Part shown: positions 1-7,338 of the stretch, piece by piece
How positions within the stretch are numbered: the stretch's first letter is position 1
How the letters are laid out: every line of letters starts with the position of its first letter
Origin: a virus
DNA: 25,169 nt
Strand: one strand, 5' to 3'
Virus record (IMG/VR): IMGVR_UViG_3300022874_000045
Span: 1-25,169 of that record
Program-made: the position numbers and the translations under genes
Notes under the pieces: model-generated
What the model saw: only the letters and a program-made list of their open reading frames with translations
What the model was told of the DNA's origin: nothing
The model's database searches: none

Positions 1-33
1 GGCAGGGCGAGGCAGGCAGGGAAATCTATAACG

Positions 34-42
34 AAAGGAGGA
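34..42 (+). promoter_or_regulatory. Shine-Dalgarno site of the serine recombinase
   Basis: AAAGGAGGA lies five bases before a GTG codon at 48. This near-consensus ribosome site, together with the recombinase N-terminus beginning right there, fixes GTG rather than a later ATG as the start. Confidence 0.8.
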
Positions 43-47
43 ACAAA

Positions 48-749
48 GTGACTAATGCAATTATTTACGCGAGGTTTTCTCCGCGCAGAAACGCTGAAAC
101 TTCAGACTCAAACGAGATCCAGAAGGCATATTGTGAACAGCATGCTCATGACAAAAAATACACTGTGGCCGGTTTTCATGAGGACAAGGCCCTTTCCGGA
201 TCCGACGCAGATCGTCCGGCTTTGTGGGCCGCCCTGGAGCAATTAGAAAAGGGCTCCGTCTTGCTGGTTTATAAGCTCGACAGACTGGCCAGAAACGTCT
301 ATCTGATGGAATTAATAAAGCAGGCAGTGAAAACCTGCGGCGCAAGGATTGAAGCCGTTGAGGGCGATGTTGAAGGCGATACGGCTGAATCTGTGCTGAT
401 TAGACAGATACTTTCTAGTATATCGGAGTATGAACGCAAGATCATAGCCTTAAGGACTAAATTTGCAATGCAGCAACATCAGCGAAACGGAAAGAGAATG
501 GGTAGGTTTCCGCCTTATGGTTTCCAGATCGATCCGGAAGACAATACCATGCTCATCCCGGTTGAACTAGAGCAAAAGGCAATCGTCCGGATCTGGGCGA
601 TGAAGGCCGAAGGATATGAGACTATGCAGATTGCCAGAAAGATGAACCATGAGAAGTTGCATAAGACCCGGAACGGAAATCGCTGGGCCAGAAAACAAAT
701 TGATAAAATCTTAAGTAATCACAAACAAATAAAAGGAGACAGTAAATGA
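48..749 (+). CDS. Short serine recombinase (resolvase/invertase catalytic domain plus start of a Recombinase-type domain)
   Basis: This 233-aa protein of the serine recombinase family cuts and rejoins DNA at specific sites through a Ser-DNA link. The catalytic Ser is S11 in YARFSPR, with R9 beside it, R56 in GSDADRP, and R79/R82 in KLDRLAR. The long helix that follows (ISEYERKIIALR) fits the family. After about residue 150, GRFPPYGF and the G-Y-x-x-x-x-IA-x-x-x-N pattern match the beginning of the Recombinase domain (PF07508 type) seen in large serine integrases, but the protein ends there. It has no zinc ribbon and no coiled coil. At 233 aa it is far shorter than phage integrases (usually over 450 aa) and close to resolvases. 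It starts at GTG behind a strong ribosome site and overlaps the next gene by ATGA. It is the first gene of the only rightward operon here, opposite to everything else. It could be the phage integrase, a resolvase or an invertase. Confidence 0.9.
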   Translation: MTNAIIYARFSPRRNAETSDSNEIQKAYCEQHAHDKKYTVAGFHEDKALSGSDADRPALWAALEQLEKGSVLLVYKLDRLARNVYLMELIKQAVKTCGARIEAVEGDVEGDTAESVLIRQILSSISEYERKIIALRTKFAMQQHQRNGKRMGRFPPYGFQIDPEDNTMLIPVELEQKAIVRIWAMKAEGYETMQIARKMNHEKLHKTRNGNRWARKQIDKILSNHKQIKGDSK

Positions 750-1339
750 ACAAGAATCCAATAGATAGTTCAGTAATTGCAAAAAGGCTAGCAACTGCGC
801 TGGACAGAACTCAAAAGGATATTGAATCCTATTTTGACCGGGTTAAACAGGGGGCAACTGATATTATCCGGGAGAATGTAGCCGACGCAATAAGGAGTAA
901 AACCTTGACAGAAGATATCGCAAAGCATGTCGATAAAAATGTTTCTTTTGTTGTCGCTAAACACTTCAGGCAAAAGGACTTCAAAGGGGATCTTGACAGG
1001 AAAATTGAATCTATTGTTGGAGAAGAATTCAGCGCTTTTATTAATAAGTCTGTAAAGGAGGTTTTTGAGGACTATTTCCGTGAGAACATCAGGGTTATGA
1101 TACAGGACTCAATAGAAAAACAAACAGACTATGTTATTGAGACGACTAAAAAGATTGCCTTAACAACTTTTACTGACGCTATATCGACAAGAGTTAAAGA
1201 GCAGTTTAATGATGTGGCTTGTAAACATGTCATTACAAAAAAGATCGACGAGCTGATGGGAGCTCTTGGGAAAAGTCACGTTAAGCGGCTTTTAGAGACT
1301 GAGCTTGAGCACAGGGAAGGGGAAAGCGACAAGCATTAA
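746..1339 (+). CDS. Unknown helical protein coupled to the recombinase
   Basis: I do not recognise this 197-aa protein. It is rich in Lys, Glu, Asp, Ile and Val and appears almost wholly alpha-helical, with amphipathic stretches suggesting coiled coil (about residues 15-120). No signal peptide, membrane segment or catalytic motif is visible, and it has one Cys. The ATG overlaps the recombinase stop as ATGA, and AAAAGGAG lies just upstream inside the recombinase gene, so the two are translationally coupled and probably act together. A recombination directionality factor or a DNA-bridging partner is conceivable but nothing in the sequence proves it. Confidence 0.7.
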   Translation: MNKNPIDSSVIAKRLATALDRTQKDIESYFDRVKQGATDIIRENVADAIRSKTLTEDIAKHVDKNVSFVVAKHFRQKDFKGDLDRKIESIVGEEFSAFINKSVKEVFEDYFRENIRVMIQDSIEKQTDYVIETTKKIALTTFTDAISTRVKEQFNDVACKHVITKKIDELMGALGKSHVKRLLETELEHREGESDKH

Positions 1340-1353
1340 TATTTTTGTTCCCT

Positions 1354-1483
1354 CTATACTTACACTACTCATACACCATTGTGGTGTATGCAGTGGTGTA
1401 TCTGTATCCTGCCGTTTTTGCATGGTTTTCCTTCCAGACACACCATTACCTACACCTATACTTACACTACGACTTACACTACT
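1354..1483. repeat. Iteron-like direct-repeat cluster in a convergent gap
   Basis: ACTTACACTAC occurs exactly three times, at 1358-1368, 1460-1470 and 1472-1482. The first two copies extend to a perfect 15-bp repeat, CTATACTTACACTAC, at 1354-1368 and 1456-1470. ACACCATT occurs at 1373-1380 and 1440-1447. The related core TACACC or its inverse recurs between them. The cluster fills the gap between the rightward recombinase operon and the end of the leftward operon; the third copy runs into the stop codon of the 71-aa gene. Protein-binding sites are likely. Candidates are a replication origin (iterons), recombinase accessory or crossover sites, or operators. A simple terminator is unlikely because no T-run follows. 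Confidence 0.65.
1370..1390. repeat. Perfect 9-bp-arm palindrome
   Basis: CATACACCA (1370-1378) and TGGTGTATG (1382-1390) are exact inverted repeats around TTG. A further TGGTGTA follows at 1394-1400. There is no T-run on either side, so a protein-binding dyad is more plausible than an intrinsic terminator. Confidence 0.75.
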
Positions 1484-1697
1484 ATTTTTCTTCTATAATC
1501 TGAACAATACTCTTTAAAACGTCCAGTGGTACCTCTGACCCGTGAGCAGCAACATGCGCTATGGATTCTGGCTCTCCCATCGAGGGATGTAACGTGGCTA
1601 CTCTTAGCTTTTTCTTTTTGGTGATTTCATCTTGAGTGATAACAAATCCGGTCGTGGTTGCAAAATTGGTTGTAAATGTGGCGTGAAGAACTTTCAT
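1482..1697 (-). CDS. Hypothetical 71-aa protein, last gene of the leftward operon
   Basis: I do not recognise this small protein. It reads as a short beta-rich N-terminal part (VLHATFTTNFATTTGFVITQ), a Lys cluster (residues 27-30) and a C-terminal helix (LDVLKSIVQIIEEK). No membrane segment or catalytic motif is visible. Its ATG is one base after the stop of the RusA-like gene, consistent with co-translation. It closes the leftward operon, and its TAG stop overlaps the third copy of the 11-bp repeat. Confidence 0.6.
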   Translation of the reverse strand: MKVLHATFTTNFATTTGFVITQDEITKKKKLRVATLHPSMGEPESIAHVAAHGSEVPLDVLKSIVQIIEEK

Positions 1698-1698
1698 G

Positions 1699-2103
1699 TT
1701 ATTTCTGTCTTTCTATTGTTAATTCAACCCTTGACGTCTTCTTGTCGATAAAAAACTCTGCCGGCAACGTGGTTAAATGTTCCGAATCGTCGTCTACCAG
1801 TAGGTTTGCGTCAACCAACCCGTCATATGTCGGCTTTAACATTGCCAGATGGTTAATGTCGTCACGTCGGCGCTTTTGCTTGTGATAGAATTTCGCCTTG
1901 ATCGTAGCTCTCCGCCATGGCCCGGAACTGATCCCTTCACGTTCTGCAGCTTCCATGGCCAGTCTCCGGGACTTCTTTGTTACTGCAGCTCGTTTCATCC
2001 TACCGCCAATAGATCCGCACACGGTATTTGGAGACAATATCGCAGGTGGAAGCGGTAGGATTATAACGACGGTTTCTTTGGTAAATTTACTTTTTACTTT
2101 CAT
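1699..2103 (-). CDS. RusA-like Holliday junction endonuclease
   Basis: A 134-aa protein with the layout of the RusA family, metal-dependent dimers that cut four-way DNA junctions and so resolve recombination intermediates or branched DNA before packaging. The family core is seen at residues 81-110: an acidic-Asn motif DDIN (81-84), LKP with K90, DGLVDA (94-99) and VDDDSEH (103-109). N-terminal LPLPPAILSPN resembles the family start. In E. coli RusA the metal ligands are D70, D72 and D91. Here the position matching D72 appears to be Ile83, with Asp82 one step earlier, so this is a variant subfamily or has a shifted ligand. It overlaps the upstream 122-aa gene by 17 bases and has only a weak ribosome site, which suggests coupling. 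Its place at the end of a replication and recombination operon fits. Confidence 0.75.
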   Translation of the reverse strand: MKVKSKFTKETVVIILPLPPAILSPNTVCGSIGGRMKRAAVTKKSRRLAMEAAEREGISSGPWRRATIKAKFYHKQKRRRDDINHLAMLKPTYDGLVDANLLVDDDSEHLTTLPAEFFIDKKTSRVELTIERQK

Positions 2104-2455
2104 TAACCTGTGCTATGTGGTCGTTGTAAGAAGTGTAGGGGACAAATACTGAAGAAATCGAGCTGATTGGTTTTTCATATATCCAACCGCCAGGGACGCG
2201 ATGAATAATTAGTGCGTTCGGCTCTTTCCCTGGCATTTTCATAATTTTAACTTCATGTAGCTTCATGTCGTAAACAGTGTACGGCTCATCCCCGAAGGAA
2301 TCTTCATACTCAATAACTCTTTTCTCTGTCATCATCTTCTCCTTTTTTCGGCCTAGGCCAAGTATTCTGTTAGCGATCTTTTCTTTTTTCCAATCGACCG
2401 GACCGCCTTCGTCGTCGAATGGATCGTGAATATCTTTAAAAAGTGAATGGTCCAT
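2087..2455 (-). CDS. Hypothetical 122-aa protein
   Basis: Not recognised. The protein is acidic at its start (DPFDDEGGPVDW), has a basic helical stretch (KKEKIANRILGLGRKKEKMM), and a second half that looks like beta strands (YTVYDMKLHEVKIMKMPG, then ALIIHRVPGGWIYEKPI). There is no Cys, signal peptide or membrane segment. Its ATG comes one base after the TGA of the MerR-like gene without a clear ribosome site, so translation is probably coupled to that gene. It overlaps the RusA-like start by 17 bases. A role in phage DNA metabolism is inferred only from its position. Confidence 0.65.
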   Translation of the reverse strand: MDHSLFKDIHDPFDDEGGPVDWKKEKIANRILGLGRKKEKMMTEKRVIEYEDSFGDEPYTVYDMKLHEVKIMKMPGKEPNALIIHRVPGGWIYEKPISSISSVFVPYTSYNDHIAQVNESKK

Positions 2456-2456
2456 A

Positions 2457-2765
2457 TCAGTAATTTGGGATCGTTACATTAATCGTGAAAGTGTATTTAA
2501 TCTCATTGTTAGCAAGTATCTTAGCTTTCATTTTAGAGTCGTCCATTACCTTCTTTGCCATTTGTCTTTTTATGCCAGCCTTGACCATTTTCTGTAAGAT
2601 AGCTATTTCGTGAATGTTCTTCCTGGTAAAGTACGCCGGGGATCCTGCTTTCGGGGCTGGGATCTCTGGCGTGATTAGCCCAGCGAATACCCAGCCGGTA
2701 AGTGTCATATATTTAAGATCGAGCATTTTGCAAACTTCACCTTTTTGCCATAAGGGATCTTTCAT
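2457..2765 (-). CDS. MerR-like helix-turn-helix DNA-binding protein
   Basis: A 102-aa protein whose first 75 residues follow the winged HTH plan of the MerR/excisionase superfamily: WQKGEVCKMLDLKYMTLTGW (residues 6-25) as helix-turn-helix, a Pro/Gly-rich wing, and YFTRKNIHEIAILQKMVKAG (45-64) as the conserved helix pair. The C-terminus is short and lacks the effector domain and long coiled coil of true MerR activators. It is therefore more like a phage excisionase or small repressor. It starts with ATG overlapping the upstream stop as ATGA, with AAAGGA upstream. It could regulate phage transcription or assist the recombinase. The target site is unknown, though the palindrome at 1370-1390 is the clearest dyad nearby. 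Confidence 0.65.
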   Translation of the reverse strand: MKDPLWQKGEVCKMLDLKYMTLTGWVFAGLITPEIPAPKAGSPAYFTRKNIHEIAILQKMVKAGIKRQMAKKVMDDSKMKAKILANNEIKYTFTINVTIPNY

Positions 2766-2965
2766 TTATTGTCCTTTCTGTTTAATGGATGACAGATAGA
2801 ATTACAACCATGCCAATCAAGATTACGCTTAGAGATGTCGCCCATAGTTTCGATAAACTTAACAATCATTTCTGCCATCAAATAATCTGGCATATCAAAA
2901 TCATTCTCAACATTATACTTATTTATTAATTTTTGTAAGTCTACTTGAAAAGCTACTGAAGCCAT
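2762..2965 (-). CDS. Hypothetical 67-aa protein
   Basis: Not recognised. Small, mainly helical protein (VDLQKLINKYN, then DYLMAEMIVKFIETMGDI) with a Cys/His-containing tail (WHGCNSICHPLNRK) in which C54, C58 and two His could bind a metal, though no standard zinc-finger spacing is visible. A G-rich ribosome site (AGGGGGGTGG) lies upstream, and the stop overlaps the next ATG as ATGA. Position between prim-pol and the HTH gene suggests an accessory phage function. Confidence 0.6.
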   Translation of the reverse strand: MASVAFQVDLQKLINKYNVENDFDMPDYLMAEMIVKFIETMGDISKRNLDWHGCNSICHPLNRKDNK

Positions 2966-2977
2966 TACACCACCCCC

Positions 2978-5227
2978 CTATTCAGGTTCTTGTTTTGTTT
3001 CTTCCAATCCATACGGGTATGCCCAGACCATCAAGGCGCGTTTCCCCGGTTTTGTTCCGATTACAACATGTTTTTGTTCTTGTAAATCAGCTAAATGGTC
3101 GTCGCGTTGACGTTTGCTGTGTTTCGGGGTTTTTTGTGCAAGTACACTTTTCGGGATCCCTTTTGCTCCGGCCTTTTTAATATGGCTAAATATTCTCAGT
3201 TTGTCTTTTTCGTAAACACTTTCTACGACATGGTTCTCTACCATATTCACAGTTCTGGTCAGGAGTGCATTTGCCAGTTGACACGCCCAATCAGCGTGCA
3301 TATCTGAGATCTCGGGATTGTCGAATCTATCCCCTGCAGCGACATTAAGCGCAAGCCGGCGAGCGTTCTCCCCGGACTTTAACCATAATTTATCAACACC
3401 TTTATTCTGGTTCTGTCTGGCCATTCGGTCTGACGCTAGTTCAAAATCCATAAAGCATTCATGGGCCTGCGCGTTTGTAGGGATTACTGCCGGGAATATG
3501 CCCGTTGCCGCGTCGATGTCCGGAGTTCCTGCAGGGGCCATAATTGATCTTGTCCACCATGCCTGCAGCTGAGTGACCAGATGCTCTGGAACAGGTTTTG
3601 TTTCGTGTTCTTTCCATCTTTTAGCTGGATTTGTGTTTGATATAAATATCAACACACGACCCAGCCATCCGTCCTCGATCTCTGCAGGACTGATACCCTC
3701 GCAAAGCTTTTCAGGTGTCGTCGTACCATATAGGCAGCAACATGGTTGAACGATAACCTTGCGCTCCTGTTTTGCATATTCTTTGCCATAATATGTCGAT
3801 TTCGCACATGAATAAAGTTTCATTAATATCGGGACAATAGATGCTAAATGTGGATTAACTCCGCCAGAAGCCTTGATGCTACCCATCATGTGGCCAATTT
3901 CATCCATGGGGAAATATATCGAAGGAGATTCTGTCAGGCGTGATTCGATCGCTGCATCTCCAGTGACACTTTCTCCGCCCAAAATTGCGTGAATCCCTGC
4001 GGTTTCTATCAGTCTTTTAATCTGATCTCTGGCGTGCTCCTTCCCTGCGCTGGAAGGAGCGACACCCATTGCGTACAGGTTTGTCCGATTGTTCCATTGA
4101 TCTCTGACCTTCTGTCCGAATAGTGCTCCACAGAAAGGCAGGACAGCCCCAAGAGTGAGTAAAGGTTGATCTTTTAAAGCAGTTGCGTTGATCCATGCAC
4201 AAATGTCTCCAATTAAGCCTGGCGGTTTCAATAACCATTCAGGGAATGCTTCTTCAGGTTTTATCTCGGAAACTGATTCAATTCTGGGTTCGTTTTTTAC
4301 TTCTTTTTTCACACTGGCCAATAATCCAGCTGCCAGTTTTCCGCCATAGTCCATGAGTTCCTCATCGTCTGGCCTTAACCCGTATTCTTCTAATAACCAG
4401 CCTGCAGGTTTCTTCCCGGGCGTTTTCTTAGCTTCATGTACTTTTCTCTCGAAGTCTTTCCGTTCCTTTTGTGGATCCCATGGCGGATTGCACATGGGAT
4501 TGTATACGCTCCATAACAGCTGGATTGCCGTACCCTCATCGAGTTCAAAACCAACTACCAAAGAGCGAGCGGCCCATAATAGAGCCTCATGGCCGTCCTG
4601 TCCCTGATTTGCCGGCGCACATTTCTTCAGGTACAGTTTCGCTCTGTCAATAATGTCTGTTTTGGGAAGATTTACTTTGTTTATTATTTCCCTGGGCTTT
4701 TCCCATGGTAATGCCGGTGCTTCTTTTTCTGGCTTCAGATGTTCCGGATATTCTGCCAGCTCGACATCATCAGGGCCATGTTTCGGCATCCATTGATACT
4801 TCTTCCCGTTTGGATGCGTGGACGGGGTTAGAATAATATAATAGCCGTCACCCCGGATATCGATTCCGTTCCGGAAGTTGTTTCTATTTGCAGGAGGATC
4901 GTCTGATTTAAACAGATAATGCGCTCCGCCTCTCGGTGTGATCTGAACGGCTGTTTTTGGCATGGTTTCGGAGAATTCTTCGAGAGATTCAAACCCGTCC
5001 TCACCTTTCTCTGGGTCATAGTCGATATCGACGGTATAAACTCCGGAAGCTTCACCACAGGCAAGTCCGATATTTGCCTCTGGCCATCTTTGCCACCAGG
5101 CGCGAATGGTTTTTTCGTCGGTCGTTGCGTCTCTGCAGCCATGTTTTGTCAGCGGTGTTTTGACTTTAGCTCCACATGGGAAGATGTGCCAGCCTCTTTG
5201 CGAGTAGTTCAGTGCGTGATTAATCAT
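2978..5227 (-). CDS. Primase-polymerase (prim-pol) fused to a DUF3987-like ATPase
   Basis: A 749-aa two-domain replication protein. Residues 1-150 match the bifunctional primase/polymerase fold of archaeo-eukaryotic primases: GWHIFPCG start, acidic metal site VDIDYD (D67, D69), PRGGAHY with H103, and GIDIRGDGYYIILTPS (121-136). This domain makes primers and can extend them. Residues from about 330 to 650 resemble the DUF3987/YfjI helicase-like ATPase: GLIGDICAWI, then a P-loop-like GVAPSSAGKEHARD with K396, and FPMDEIGHM as a possible Walker B region. The C-terminal 80 residues contain a likely winged helix (IKKAGAKGIPKSVLAQKTP). Prim-pol plus ATPase fusions are common as phage and plasmid replication initiators. 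It overlaps the stop of the SF2 helicase gene by 8 bases, so both should be made together. The ATPase assignment is from motif resemblance only. Confidence 0.88.
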   Translation of the reverse strand: MINHALNYSQRGWHIFPCGAKVKTPLTKHGCRDATTDEKTIRAWWQRWPEANIGLACGEASGVYTVDIDYDPEKGEDGFESLEEFSETMPKTAVQITPRGGAHYLFKSDDPPANRNNFRNGIDIRGDGYYIILTPSTHPNGKKYQWMPKHGPDDVELAEYPEHLKPEKEAPALPWEKPREIINKVNLPKTDIIDRAKLYLKKCAPANQGQDGHEALLWAARSLVVGFELDEGTAIQLLWSVYNPMCNPPWDPQKERKDFERKVHEAKKTPGKKPAGWLLEEYGLRPDDEELMDYGGKLAAGLLASVKKEVKNEPRIESVSEIKPEEAFPEWLLKPPGLIGDICAWINATALKDQPLLTLGAVLPFCGALFGQKVRDQWNNRTNLYAMGVAPSSAGKEHARDQIKRLIETAGIHAILGGESVTGDAAIESRLTESPSIYFPMDEIGHMMGSIKASGGVNPHLASIVPILMKLYSCAKSTYYGKEYAKQERKVIVQPCCCLYGTTTPEKLCEGISPAEIEDGWLGRVLIFISNTNPAKRWKEHETKPVPEHLVTQLQAWWTRSIMAPAGTPDIDAATGIFPAVIPTNAQAHECFMDFELASDRMARQNQNKGVDKLWLKSGENARRLALNVAAGDRFDNPEISDMHADWACQLANALLTRTVNMVENHVVESVYEKDKLRIFSHIKKAGAKGIPKSVLAQKTPKHSKRQRDDHLADLQEQKHVVIGTKPGKRALMVWAYPYGLEETKQEPE

Positions 5228-6854
5228 TTAAGCTATACCCTATTATTTCAGCGTTTTTCCCGCGCTGCCGCACGGTGATTGTTCGGGTTCTGTCGTTGAT
5301 CCATTGTGGTAAAAACATGTCCTGTAGTGCTTCTCTTACAGTTATTGTATCCCAACTAGAAAAGCCCCTAGCTCTCCACCATTGCCGAGCTTGTCGTTCG
5401 GCATATCCACCATGATCCAAACAGATCCATTCTCTAAACGTGCTGATCCCGCATCGATATTGCACCCGGAGACTATCAGGTTTTTCTGGCTTAATATGCC
5501 GATGAACAGTGACGGCATCAACTAAGAGAGTTTCTGGTTCGCTACCCAAGATATTCTTATTACTGTGTTTTGCTTCGTTAAGTCTTCTTTCTCCTTCTTC
5601 AGATTCAAGCCTTTCAATTTCCTTTTTAGGGATCACCCAACCACAATGAGGGCATTCCCCAATAGCACGACTAAAGGTATCACCACAGTCTTTGCACTCG
5701 ATTATTTTAACCACTCCAGCGTCCAGGCAATCAATTGGCCCATGCTCTTCAATACACCCAGCATAGTCAAGCACTAGACAATCCTCTTTCCCGGGATGCG
5801 TCCGCAGACCACGCCCGACCATCTGCATATAGAGCCCTTTTGACAGCGTAGGGCGAAATAGGGCAACACAATCCACCTGCTTTGCATTAAACCCTTCGGT
5901 ATAAACATTGATGTTACAGATAGCTTTAATCCTACCGGCCTTAAATTCATCTGCTATGCGATCGCGTTCTGAGGCCGGAGTTTTTGCCGTCACAACCGGA
6001 GCGTGGAGCCCGTATTTTCGAAGTTCTTGGGACACGGCTTTGCAATGGCTAATGTCAACACAAAAGAAAATAATGTTTTTCCGTTTTTCAGCCATGATGG
6101 TCTGCATCGAGGATTGGACAGCCACAGCGACAACATCGCTTTTATCAACTGCCTCGGCCAGTGATTTTATGATATAGTCACCGCCCGAGTTCCGCTTTAC
6201 TTCTGTTAGGTCGGGTTGAGCGTCACCGATTTTAGATCTCAGCCTGCAGAGATATCCACCCTCGATCAGATCCCCGACATTAGCCTCATAACAGACGTGA
6301 TGTAAAATGTGGTCCTTATGACAAATTGGGCCACATCCCATCCGGTAAGGTGTCGCAGTAAACCCGACAATTCTCAGGTTTTTGTTAAGGCTCCGGCAAC
6401 CTTTAATAAACTTCCGATATTTACCTTCCCCTTTGGCCGGTATCCTATGAGCCTCATCAATAATGATGCAATCGAAAGGTGCGAAGTTCCCCCATCTTCT
6501 GTGAATGCTGTCAATACTGGCATAAGTAACAGAATGATCTTCATCTCGTTTTCTTAGCCCTGCAGAGTAGATCCCAATATCCCCACCGGGCCAGACTTCC
6601 ATCAACTCTTCAGCGTTTTGTTTAACCAGTTCTTTCCTGTGGGCTAAGATACAAACACGGAAAGCAGGATAGTCAGCTTTCCATCTCTGAATCGCCCACG
6701 CCATCATTAAAGACTTGCCTCCGCCGGTTGGGATTACTACGCAAGGATTCGACTCATAGATACAAATATGGTGATGCAGCGCACTTATTCCGTCCTCTTG
6801 AAAAGGATAGGGTTGTAGAATACTACTATTTGCCGTCGCAGGGAACAGTGTCAT
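5220..6854 (-). CDS. Superfamily 2 DEAH-box helicase with C-terminal zinc ribbon
   Basis: A 544-aa ATP-driven nucleic acid translocase of the type III restriction/UvsW-like branch. Motifs in order: Q-like LQPYPFQEDGI (13-23), Walker A PTGGGKS (K47), motif Ia ILAHRKEL, motif II IIIDEAH (DEAH at 133-136), motif III GFTATPYR (164-171), a second RecA fold with TEGFNAKQVDCV, and motif VI QMVGRGLRTHPGK. Next comes CKDC-x10-CPHC, a four-Cys zinc ribbon. The C-terminal part has WWRARGF and further strands. Phage enzymes of this kind remodel forks, branches or R-loops. It begins one TAA after the 58-aa gene (TAAATG) and overlaps prim-pol downstream. Chromatin- or restriction-type partners are absent, so a replication role is likelier than restriction. 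Confidence 0.93.
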   Translation of the reverse strand: MTLFPATANSSILQPYPFQEDGISALHHHICIYESNPCVVIPTGGGKSLMMAWAIQRWKADYPAFRVCILAHRKELVKQNAEELMEVWPGGDIGIYSAGLRKRDEDHSVTYASIDSIHRRWGNFAPFDCIIIDEAHRIPAKGEGKYRKFIKGCRSLNKNLRIVGFTATPYRMGCGPICHKDHILHHVCYEANVGDLIEGGYLCRLRSKIGDAQPDLTEVKRNSGGDYIIKSLAEAVDKSDVVAVAVQSSMQTIMAEKRKNIIFFCVDISHCKAVSQELRKYGLHAPVVTAKTPASERDRIADEFKAGRIKAICNINVYTEGFNAKQVDCVALFRPTLSKGLYMQMVGRGLRTHPGKEDCLVLDYAGCIEEHGPIDCLDAGVVKIIECKDCGDTFSRAIGECPHCGWVIPKKEIERLESEEGERRLNEAKHSNKNILGSEPETLLVDAVTVHRHIKPEKPDSLRVQYRCGISTFREWICLDHGGYAERQARQWWRARGFSSWDTITVREALQDMFLPQWINDRTRTITVRQRGKNAEIIGYSLND

Positions 6855-7031
6855 TTACTTTATTTCGTCTACCTTCCTATACCGCTTCTTAGTTGCTTTA
6901 GTTACGCTCCGCAAACTTGAAAAAGACCTCTTTGTTGAAGCTTTGGCTTTCCCTACTACCTTCCTCCCGGCCTGTTCAAGCCTCTTAAGGCCCTTCTTTA
7001 ATTCTGCTTGTCGTCTTGTCATTTCACTCAT
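6855..7031 (-). CDS. Small basic 58-aa protein
   Basis: I found this short gene by translating the gap between the helicase and the 88-aa gene. It reads MSEMTRRQAELKKGLKRLEQ at its start and ends KKRYRKVDEIK. About a third of its residues are Lys or Arg, with hardly any aromatic or hydrophobic core, so it probably binds nucleic acid or is disordered alone. It has GAAAGGAAAGGG upstream as a ribosome site, and its TAA abuts the helicase ATG. Filling the gap exactly, in line with the operon's tight spacing, is the main reason to believe it. No family recognised. Confidence 0.6.
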   Translation of the reverse strand: MSEMTRRQAELKKGLKRLEQAGRKVVGKAKASTKRSFSSLRSVTKATKKRYRKVDEIK

Positions 7032-7054
7032 GTTTTTGCCCTTTCCTTTCGTAC

Positions 7055-7321
7055 TTATTCCTTCTTCTTTTTAGACTTTTTAGACTTTTGTTCAGTCATT
7101 TCTTTAATCTTGAACTCATACTCGTAAGGAGAAAGCGCAATGAACTTTTCTGCTAGTTCCTTAGTCTCAAACCTTTTCTCCATTTGTGTTTTTATTAATG
7201 TTCCGTGTGCGACTAAACATTTCGAGTTACCGCCCGGATTGTATTCGTCCATCTTGTACCCGGGACATGGTGTTGATATCCACGTTGTCACTATCCAAAC
7301 TACCATAAAAAACTTTGTCAT
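7055..7321 (-). CDS. Small exported or membrane-anchored protein with Lys-rich tail
   Basis: Not recognised. The 88-aa product starts with MTK and a hydrophobic stretch FFMVVWIVTTWI (4-15), a signal peptide or N-terminal anchor. A Cys- and Gly-containing part follows (CPGYKMDEYNPGGNSKC), then a helix with the pattern RFETKELAEKFIALSP. The last 12 residues are nearly all Lys, Ser and Glu, encoded by a short tandem repeat of TTTTTAGACT type near 7071-7088. C19 follows Pro and does not make a lipobox. Together with the next two genes it forms an envelope-directed cluster within the replication operon. A lysis or superinfection-related role is possible but unproven. Confidence 0.6.
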   Translation of the reverse strand: MTKFFMVVWIVTTWISTPCPGYKMDEYNPGGNSKCLVAHGTLIKTQMEKRFETKELAEKFIALSPYEYEFKIKEMTEQKSKKSKKKKE

Positions 7322-7338
7322 GATTTCCTCCTATACTA

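Noticed and set aside
1-47. GGCAGG-type short repeats at the left edge
   Set aside because: Three or four six-base units next to the edge are too little to call a feature.
1370-1390. Palindrome as an intrinsic terminator for the convergent operons
   Set aside because: Arms of 9 bp with a 3-base loop could fold, but no T-run follows on either strand.
1340-1481. Repeat cluster as a CRISPR array
   Set aside because: The 11-15-bp copies are too short and irregularly spaced, and no cas genes are nearby. The Cas4-like nuclease belongs to a phage recombination set.
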